This document shows positions 7,552 to 13,512 of a stretch of 13,512 nt of DNA, in pieces. The notes beneath the pieces were generated by a model. That model saw only the letters and a list, made by a program, of their open reading frames with translations, was not told where the DNA came from and searched no databases. Position numbers and translations under genes: made by a program. Positions within the stretch are counted from its first letter, which is position 1; each line of letters opens with the position of its first letter. This stretch comes from Planctomycetaceae bacterium (lineage in GTDB: Bacteria > Planctomycetota > Planctomycetia > Pirellulales > UBA1268): positions 1 to 13,512 of the forward strand of contig DONH01000441.1 in NCBI GenBank assembly GCA_003509235.1, written 5' to 3'.

Positions 7552-7577
7552 TGCCACCCTTAGATCTACATGTGGCA
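7552..7577 (-). terminator. Weak hairpin after glnA
   Basis: TGCCAC (minus strand 7577-7572) pairs with GTGGCA (7557-7552) around a 14-base loop that itself contains TAGATCTA. It lies 11 bases after the glnA stop. The six-base stem and the lack of a T-run make intrinsic termination doubtful; it could only mark the 3' end of the transcript or be chance. Confidence 0.2.
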
Positions 7578-7588
7578 TTCGCGTGGCG

Positions 7589-8992
7589 TTACGCATCGAA
7601 GTAGAGGCAAAATTCCCAAGGATGAGGACGAGATCGTAGCGGTATGATCTCGTGATTTCTTTTATGGGAAATCCAGGTGAGGATGACATCTTCAGTGAAC
7701 ACGTCACCGCGTAGAAGAAAATCATGATCCTGCTCGAGTGCATCAATAGATTCACCAAGTGACGCTGGAGTTTTTGAGACGTTGGCCAATTCTTCCGGCG
7801 GCATATCGTAGATATCACGGTCAAGTGGTTCACCAGGATCAATATGATTTTGAATCCCATCGATAGCTGCCATCAGAATTGCTGAAAAAGCGAGATATGG
7901 ATTACACGTCGGATCTGGACAACGAAATTCAATCCGTTTCGTCTTTGGATTCGTTGAATACATCGGGATTCGACACGCTGCTGATCGATTTCGCTGAGAG
8001 TATGCCAGATTGATAGGTGCCTCATACCCTGGAACGAGTCGTTTATAGCTATTTGTTGTTGGATTTGTCAGTGCAAGAAGCGCTCGTGCGTGTTTCAGAA
8101 TTCCGCCGAGTGCATGCAGTGCCATGTCAGAAAGTCCTGCATACCCAGAGCCACCGAACAGAGGCTTGCCTTCTTTCCATAGGGAAAGATTCACATGCAT
8201 TCCTGATCCACTATCTCCGTAGATTGGTTTTGGCATGAATGTCGCTGTTCGTCCATGTCTTCGAGCGACGTTCCGAACAATATATTTATAGAGACAGAGG
8301 TGATCAGCCATCCGCACAAGGCTCTGATATCGCATATCAATTTCACATTGACCGGCTGAGGCGACCTCATGATGCTGTGCTTCGACATCGATACCACACT
8401 GAATCATTGTGAGCATCATTTCTGTGCGGATATCCATCATCTGATCAGTTGGTGGAACTGGGCTGTACCCCTGACGGTGTCGCACCTGATACCCATGACT
8501 GCCGCTGCCTCGATTCCATTCAGCTTCAGCTGAGTCGATTGAATAAAAGCCCTCATGGGCAGTTTGATCAAAGTGAGCTGCATCAAAAACAAAGAACTCT
8601 GCTTCTGGACCAATAAAGCACGTATCAGCAATACCAGTTCCCTCTAAATAAATCGCCGCTTTGCGAGCAATGAATCGTGGGTCACGGGAATAGTCTTCAC
8701 GGGTAATTGGATCTTGCACCATGCAGATGACGGCAAGCGTTGGCACGGTTGTAAATGGATCGACAAATGCTGTGTCCGGAACCGGAACAAGCAACATGTC
8801 GCTTTCATTAATTGCCTGCCAGCCACGAATGCTTGAGCCATCAAACCCGATTCCATCTTCAAAAACTTCTTCTTCCAACTTGGCAACTGGAATCGTGAAA
8901 TGCTGCCAGGTACCAAGAAAATCAACAAATCGGAGATCGACTGCTTTGACTTCTTTCTCGCGACACATCGCGATGACTTCACGGGGCTTCAT
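7589..8992 (-). CDS. glnA: Type I glutamine synthetase
   Basis: 467 residues, close to the 468-474 usual for bacterial GSI subunits, which assemble into cytoplasmic dodecamers and make glutamine from glutamate, ammonia and ATP. The N-terminal beta-grasp part (about 1-100) contains FDGSSIRGW with Asp51 as the latch residue. In the catalytic part, GPEAEFFVFD supplies Glu130/Glu132, GSGMHVNLSL holds His266, RLVPGYEAPINLAYSQRN has Arg318 and the flap Glu324, NRSAACRIP gives Arg336/Arg341, and RIEFRCPD gives Glu355/Arg357. DIYDMPPEE places Tyr395 at the adenylylation site of the GSI-beta class, so control by GlnE-type adenylylation is possible; no glnE or PII gene is in view. The ATG at 8992 has only a weak GAGAG in front of it. 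The gene lies after the giant hydrolase on the same strand, but the 218-base gap suggests its own promoter. Confidence 0.97.
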   Translation of the reverse strand: MKPREVIAMCREKEVKAVDLRFVDFLGTWQHFTIPVAKLEEEVFEDGIGFDGSSIRGWQAINESDMLLVPVPDTAFVDPFTTVPTLAVICMVQDPITREDYSRDPRFIARKAAIYLEGTGIADTCFIGPEAEFFVFDAAHFDQTAHEGFYSIDSAEAEWNRGSGSHGYQVRHRQGYSPVPPTDQMMDIRTEMMLTMIQCGIDVEAQHHEVASAGQCEIDMRYQSLVRMADHLCLYKYIVRNVARRHGRTATFMPKPIYGDSGSGMHVNLSLWKEGKPLFGGSGYAGLSDMALHALGGILKHARALLALTNPTTNSYKRLVPGYEAPINLAYSQRNRSAACRIPMYSTNPKTKRIEFRCPDPTCNPYLAFSAILMAAIDGIQNHIDPGEPLDRDIYDMPPEELANVSKTPASLGESIDALEQDHDFLLRGDVFTEDVILTWISHKRNHEIIPLRSRPHPWEFCLYFDA

Positions 8993-9063
8993 AATGCTCT
9001 CGGTAGACTATGCCTATGAAATAGAGACCCCACGAATTTACACCGAATGGGCCTGAATTGGCA

Positions 9064-9090
9064 GCAGGACGGCTCGCACCCGGATCCTGC
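9064..9090 (-). promoter_or_regulatory. Hairpin in the glnA leader region
   Basis: GCAGGA (9064-9069) pairs with TCCTGC (9085-9090), extended by CGG/CCG (9070-9072 with 9080-9082) across a two-base bulge, leaving a seven-base loop. It sits about 70 bases before the glnA ATG, with no T-run, so it looks more like a leader structure than a terminator. No known nitrogen-control site and no sigma-54 -24/-12 promoter is evident in the 218-base gap. Confidence 0.25.
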
Positions 9091-9148
9091 CTGATAAACC
9101 GAGACGAAAGGCAATGTCTTTGCATCACGTACGGAAGTCCATTGACTC

Positions 9149-9176
9149 CCAAAAACCGAAGGAATACTGGCTTTGG
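9149..9176 (-). terminator. Possible terminator hairpin after the giant hydrolase
   Basis: On the minus strand CCAAAGCC (9176-9169) can pair with GGTTTTTGG (9157-9149) as a six-base stem with one G-T pair plus two inner pairs, around an 11-base loop. It lies about 35 bases after the stop at 9211. No uridine tail follows, so termination is only a possibility. Confidence 0.2.
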
Positions 9177-9210
9177 CTACATAATGCGAGCACTCAATGT
9201 GGACAAAAAG

Positions 9211-12200
9211 TCATGAGTTCGAAGACATACCTATGACTCCATCCCCATCAAGATCGATCTGGAACAGGACCTCTTTTGAGGACAGTGTGGAGTCTGTTGG
9301 TCCTTCTTCTGCTTGAAACATTCCGTTTTCATCAAGGATCCATGCGAATGCACCCCATTCGCTCACATCGAGTACACGAATTCTGCCGAGATCATCACGA
9401 GCAGCCGCGACAAGTGTGGCCGTCCCGCGAACAAGCGGGACATCTCCATTGAAATAATCGTCGGCGCGACGAATCAGGAGTGGTTCATTGATAGAGTCTT
9501 GTACGAATGCCACACCAGTTGTTGAATCAACCAGAAGTCGCATCGTATTTGTTGAAGACACGAGACTCAGCGATGGTGTCGAAGGCAGCGTTGGTTCGCT
9601 GGCTGGTTGATCCGATAATTGATCAACGACTAATACATCGACAAGTTGATCAGAATTTCCAAGTCTTTGCCGAGTCACTGTTTCTCCTGCTGGCACTTCA
9701 ATGGATGTATTATCGTTAAAACGAACAGTTATATTTTCTTCCCCAGCGTTATGAGCAACGTATGTTGTGACTCCTTCTTTTTGAAAAACAGCAGAGAGCG
9801 GATGATCTCCTCGTATCACCGATGTTGGTGTACCAATATTTGATAATACCGTTGTCCAGAAATACGTTTGTGCCATTGTCTGGCCTTCTTCAGTTCCTAT
9901 TCCTCCGAGAGCCAGTCGATTTGCTGCTGCCTCAGGGTTTACCAGTGCCTCGTACTGCAAGATAATTCCTGGCCAATCATTAATAACACCATCACCAAGT
10001 TGCTCAATTTCAGCGAGCAAAGCTGCGGGGTCCCGAGCCATTTCTGCAAGGTAGAGTGAGCCTCCGTGAAACGGAAGAAAATTGATTCCCTTAATCATTT
10101 CTGGTTCGGCAGAAAACCAGGTGGCATGACTCCCGCCATCACCCCAGACCATTCCAAGAGATTCGTATGGAAAGCTTTCAGGGAAAACCGTGCCATACCG
10201 ATTGAACCAGTACTCTGAAATGGCTTCGGCCTCAACGCTGTAGAGCATCTGACCAAGACCTGTCATTCCCGTGTCACCAGTCATCTCGCCCCAGAGCATC
10301 ACGGCTGTTGCAAAGTTCATGGATTCCGAACTTGATTCATGATTGTTCCCACTGGCAAAGGCTCCGTGTCCTGATGCCCATGAATGCCCAGCCATCGGGC
10401 TAAAGCTTCGTAAACGTGGCAGCATATTCCCAGCAACATCGGTACCGGCTACATCAGCTACGAGCAGGTCCACCATCTGCTTTTGATTCATCGCCCATTC
10501 GGCGTCAAAACTCCCAACAAGTGCGGCGGCGTGAATGAAATAGCCATAATGGAAATGATGATCATTGAGATCACCAGCAGAACCAAAGCTATCTGGGTAT
10601 CCTTGCAACGTGTCCCACTCTGCGTTGTAGGCAAAGTGTTTGTCGCCTGATTTACCTGTTGCCGTAAACCAGTCACTCAGTTCATTTTTGAGTGCTACGA
10701 GAATTCGCTCACGCACCTCTGTCTGGCCAGTGATCTCCGCAAGTTGAGCGAGCTGTGACAGTTTGAGCATCGCTTTTCCAGCCCAGTAGGTATCGCCATA
10801 GCGATTTAATGTTCCAGCAGGATCTATCGCTGCAGGGTCATTACGAACCATCTCTTGGAGAGTATTCAACTGATCCGCAGTGAGCACTGCTGGAAGTGTG
10901 GGGAGCACACCACGAGCTGGAACATCAATATCAAAACCAGTTGTTGACACCAGTCCCAACTCACCTCGTGGACTGACATAGCCCGATGAGCCCACAGACT
11001 GCCCAAGTGAATCTGGGGTTGCTGCCAATCGGTTCAGATGCGGATAGGCAGCGAGCAGGACCTCTGACGACTCTTCTGCCCCAAACTCATATCGCACTCG
11101 AATATCAAACGGATTTGTACGTGTGTCCCATGAAAACTGTGTTGTATCTAAACGATTTCCTGCTATTTCGAGAAATCGTACTCGCGTTTCTTCATCACTC
11201 TCTGGAAGCAGTCCAACAGCAAGTTCACCACGTGCAACCCCACGTACAACGATTCCCTCGGGCAGAACTTCAAGCCACGATCCCTCTGGACCAAGAACGA
11301 GTGATGTTCGACCCGCAACCGTGACAAATGCATAGTTACTCCCTATTTCAATGTCAGCATTACCATCAGTCGGCACAACAACCATCTGCTCAAAATTGAC
11401 ATCGTCAAGCCACACGACTGGTGATCCTTGTGCAAGGGTAGCAGTTGGCTGAGTATCACCACCAAGCCATCTCCCGGTGAACGACCAGTCTCCGTATTCT
11501 TCAACTGCAAACTGGCTAGCAGGATCTTGTTGAAGAAGCTCAAGTTGCAGATCAAACCGATGGGAAGTTTTATATTCTGCTGTTGTCGCACCTGTAAGAG
11601 CAACAGTCGTCTCAGTCGGTGCACCAACAAGGAGCCCTGTTGAGGTAGTCTGTACAGTCAGTGGATGGGAGTGGAGTGGAGCAGAAAACTCATCACCAAA
11701 TACTGGCATAACAACAGATGACCACCAGTCTGAAGATGGGACTGCCTGATTGAAGCTTGATGTTGTCAAAGGCTGCAGTGGAGTGCCGTCAAAACGATGA
11801 GGAACTGCATCACCAACCGCAGGAGAAGCAAGGATACGACCATCTGCTATTGCCTGAGCAAGTGCGAGCGATACATCAGTTGTTGGAAGAGGCTGGTCAC
11901 CGACGCCTGGTAGCGTTGGGTTAGGACTTGGTACTGGTTCAGGAGCCACCTCAGGTGGCACGACTGGTTGGGGTTGGTTCTCGAATGTGATTTCTGAAAT
12001 TCTGAAGTTGTCAAAATAAATCGTCTCATCAGAAGTTGTTGACCACGAATCACTCCCTCCACCGAAGAAGGTACTGAAGTACATTCCATCAATCGCAAAA
12101 TCTGTTGTGTCACGAAAACGAAGGCCCTGCACTTCGAGGGCAAGTTGTCCATCGAAGTACGTCCGTAAGACACCGTTCCTTTCCCCAGGTGTATTGAGTT

Positions 12201-13512
12201 TCAATTGATGCACGACGTTGTGCCATGTTCCTGGAGTGAACATGAGGTCCTCACCAGTCGCTGGATCTGTCCAGGGCATGTCATGCCCAAAGTGCTCTGG
12301 CTGGTCTGGATAGTAGACATACTGAACAACACGACCGTTCCCACGCCACATCATGCGGGCTGAAAAACCGTCCATTCCGGTTGGTATCCCACCTCCTGTA
12401 TTTCCCTCCCCGCCAAAGAGACCAGGAAGCTTGCCACCTTTTACAAAGTCAAAACCTTCTTCAAATTGAACGTCGTAACTCAATTCAACACTGGTATATG
12501 ATGTGTCAAAATTGAGTTTCCATTGAGCCCCTGTCTCTCTCGTGCCGTATTCCCCAGCAGGGTATTCGACAGCAAGAACGGTGCTACCTGATTCCTGCTC
12601 TACAAGTGACACGCGTCCTTCATCGACACCCTGTGACCAAGCCGGTGTATTCCAGTCTGCGCGAAGCTGATCGGGTGTATAGATGCCTGCTCCACTATTC
12701 TCAAAATCAGCCGTGAAGATCGGCTGGCTTTGTATAGGCTCTTCTTGCGGTGGTGATACAGGATCTTGACCCGAAGGATCACTCGGTTCACCACGTACGT
12801 TAAATGTCGTTATTTGTGACTGCGTGGTTCCATCAACGCTTTCGGCTGTCACGACCAAGCGATATGTGCCACCAGCCGCTGGCGTATGCAGGAGCGACCA
12901 ATGGCCGTTATTTCTGTTGATCTCGATATCGAATGATTCTGCAACGCCAAAACGCCCATCACGACGAAGATAAAGACCCGTGTCAAGATTCTGAATAGTT
13001 GCAGACATACTGGAAATTGCTGCAATATTCTCTGCGTATCCGAACAGAGCATTTGTACGATCCACGACCATCCAGATATCTGGACCTGGCCAATCAAGTG
13101 AAAACGCGAGTTGTGGTATTGCATCAACTGGATTCGTAGGTGTATCGATAGGGCTTGGTGTTGAATCATCTGGAACAGGTGCTGGGGCGGGGCTTTCTGG
13201 CTGTGGTTCAATAGGTTGATCATCAGTTGGGTCTGGTAGATCGATCGGGCCATCTGTGGTGCTCGAGTAGACATACCGAGTTCCATCACCGAATGTATCA
13301 AGAAAGAAAGCCTTCACCTGTGGGTTCATTTCCACACGGGAGTCACCCCATTCTGGTCCCCATCCATGAGCGGGCCAATCAGAATTGATATACGTAAGTG
13401 CAGCGACGTCATATTGTTGAACAACGTCATCCAGACGATCGAGATAATCAATAAAGAGTCCTGGATCGCTCGCTGCAGGATTCTGTGCCGTTGCTTCAGC
13501 AATCACAATTTC
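9211..13512 (-). CDS. Giant secreted multidomain CAZyme: GH26-like end, Ig-like, PL14-like, GH81, W-rich C-terminal domain (5' partial)
   Basis: The frame is open through the right edge (the first two codons read Glu-Ile before the GTG at 13506), so the N-terminus, signal peptide and most of the first domain are missing; at least 1433 residues remain. Numbering from that GTG: 1-80 looks like the end of a GH26-like (clan GH-A) barrel, with IAEAT (candidate nucleophile Glu4), ALTYINSDW and WGDSRVEMNP. A Pro/Asp linker (about 85-130) leads to an Ig-like beta domain (131-240). After another linker, 262-505 resembles PL14 lyases (DVQFEEGFDFVKGGKLPGLFGG, 345-366). Residues 568-1285 are a GH81 endo-beta-1,3-glucanase with NDHHFHYGYF (Asp982, acid) and NNHESSSESMN (Glu1057/Glu1061). 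The tail 1320-1426 resembles the W-rich C-terminal domain, ending E-x3-FQIDLDGDGVIG with a Ca-loop-like Asp pattern. GH81 is secure; PL14 is likely; GH26 is tentative because little of it is visible. Expected substrates are laminarin-type glucan, uronate polymers and perhaps mannan. Confidence 0.92.
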   Translation of the reverse strand, partial: EIVIAEATAQNPAASDPGLFIDYLDRLDDVVQQYDVAALTYINSDWPAHGWGPEWGDSRVEMNPQVKAFFLDTFGDGTRYVYSSTTDGPIDLPDPTDDQPIEPQPESPAPAPVPDDSTPSPIDTPTNPVDAIPQLAFSLDWPGPDIWMVVDRTNALFGYAENIAAISSMSATIQNLDTGLYLRRDGRFGVAESFDIEINRNNGHWSLLHTPAAGGTYRLVVTAESVDGTTQSQITTFNVRGEPSDPSGQDPVSPPQEEPIQSQPIFTADFENSGAGIYTPDQLRADWNTPAWSQGVDEGRVSLVEQESGSTVLAVEYPAGEYGTRETGAQWKLNFDTSYTSVELSYDVQFEEGFDFVKGGKLPGLFGGEGNTGGGIPTGMDGFSARMMWRGNGRVVQYVYYPDQPEHFGHDMPWTDPATGEDLMFTPGTWHNVVHQLKLNTPGERNGVLRTYFDGQLALEVQGLRFRDTTDFAIDGMYFSTFFGGGSDSWSTTSDETIYFDNFRISEITFENQPQPVVPPEVAPEPVPSPNPTLPGVGDQPLPTTDVSLALAQAIADGRILASPAVGDAVPHRFDGTPLQPLTTSSFNQAVPSSDWWSSVVMPVFGDEFSAPLHSHPLTVQTTSTGLLVGAPTETTVALTGATTAEYKTSHRFDLQLELLQQDPASQFAVEEYGDWSFTGRWLGGDTQPTATLAQGSPVVWLDDVNFEQMVVVPTDGNADIEIGSNYAFVTVAGRTSLVLGPEGSWLEVLPEGIVVRGVARGELAVGLLPESDEETRVRFLEIAGNRLDTTQFSWDTRTNPFDIRVRYEFGAEESSEVLLAAYPHLNRLAATPDSLGQSVGSSGYVSPRGELGLVSTTGFDIDVPARGVLPTLPAVLTADQLNTLQEMVRNDPAAIDPAGTLNRYGDTYWAGKAMLKLSQLAQLAEITGQTEVRERILVALKNELSDWFTATGKSGDKHFAYNAEWDTLQGYPDSFGSAGDLNDHHFHYGYFIHAAALVGSFDAEWAMNQKQMVDLLVADVAGTDVAGNMLPRLRSFSPMAGHSWASGHGAFASGNNHESSSESMNFATAVMLWGEMTGDTGMTGLGQMLYSVEAEAISEYWFNRYGTVFPESFPYESLGMVWGDGGSHATWFSAEPEMIKGINFLPFHGGSLYLAEMARDPAALLAEIEQLGDGVINDWPGIILQYEALVNPEAAANRLALGGIGTEEGQTMAQTYFWTTVLSNIGTPTSVIRGDHPLSAVFQKEGVTTYVAHNAGEENITVRFNDNTSIEVPAGETVTRQRLGNSDQLVDVLVVDQLSDQPASEPTLPSTPSLSLVSSTNTMRLLVDSTTGVAFVQDSINEPLLIRRADDYFNGDVPLVRGTATLVAAARDDLGRIRVLDVSEWGAFAWILDENGMFQAEEGPTDSTLSSKEVLFQIDLDGDGVIGMSSNS

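Noticed and set aside
8993..9210. Sigma-54 promoter or nitrogen-control site in front of glnA
   Set aside because: No -24/-12 GG-N10-GC pattern of acceptable quality was found; only two weak hairpins are visible.
1..13512. CRISPR array, insertion sequence, tRNA or rRNA genes
   Set aside because: No regularly spaced repeats, transposase motifs, terminal inverted repeats or cloverleaf sequences were found on either strand.

Overview
The window reads as chromosomal DNA of a planctomycete, probably a marine polysaccharide degrader of the Pirellulales/Planctomycetales type. The strongest marker is a PSCyt1-PSCyt2-PSD1 protein (DUF1549/DUF1553) followed directly by a DUF1501 protein, a gene pair typical of Planctomycetes. 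A formylglycine-type sulfatase and a very large secreted multidomain carbohydrate-active enzyme fit the same lifestyle. The genus cannot be fixed from this sequence alone.

Layout, left to right. (1) 1-1543, minus: a type I sulfatase whose 3' end runs off the left edge. It is easy to miss because its frame has no stop inside the window. (2) 1601-1732, minus: a short relic that looks like the C-terminus of a second, lost sulfatase. (3) 1754-3253 and 3305-5704, minus: the DUF1501 gene and, upstream of it, the PSCyt1/PSCyt2/PSD1 gene, 51 bases apart. Together with the sulfatase they form a co-directional exported cluster. (4) 5705-6066: a 362-base divergent intergenic region with a perfect TATAAT box for the rightward gene. 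(5) 6067-6825, plus: an SDR oxidoreductase, the only plus-strand gene. (6) 6840-7409, minus: a small exported protein of unknown function with a five-cysteine cluster, convergent with the SDR gene. (7) 7589-8992, minus: type I glutamine synthetase (glnA). (8) 9211-13512, minus: a 5'-truncated giant enzyme. In order it contains the end of a GH26-like (clan GH-A) domain, an Ig-like domain, a PL14-like lyase domain, a complete GH81 endo-beta-1,3-glucanase domain and a C-terminal W-rich/Ca-binding-like tail ending in DLDGDGVIG.

How they fit together: the giant enzyme would cut beta-1,3-glucan and probably two further polysaccharides outside the cell. The sulfatase would remove sulfate esters. The PSCyt/DUF1501 pair is an exported module whose biochemical role is not settled. 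Glutamine synthetase, SDR and the Cys-rich protein are not obviously tied to this theme.

All family assignments come from reading motifs by eye; no database search was run. The most noteworthy points are the architecture of the giant enzyme, the sulfatase relic beside an intact sulfatase, and the unknown exported Cys-cluster protein.
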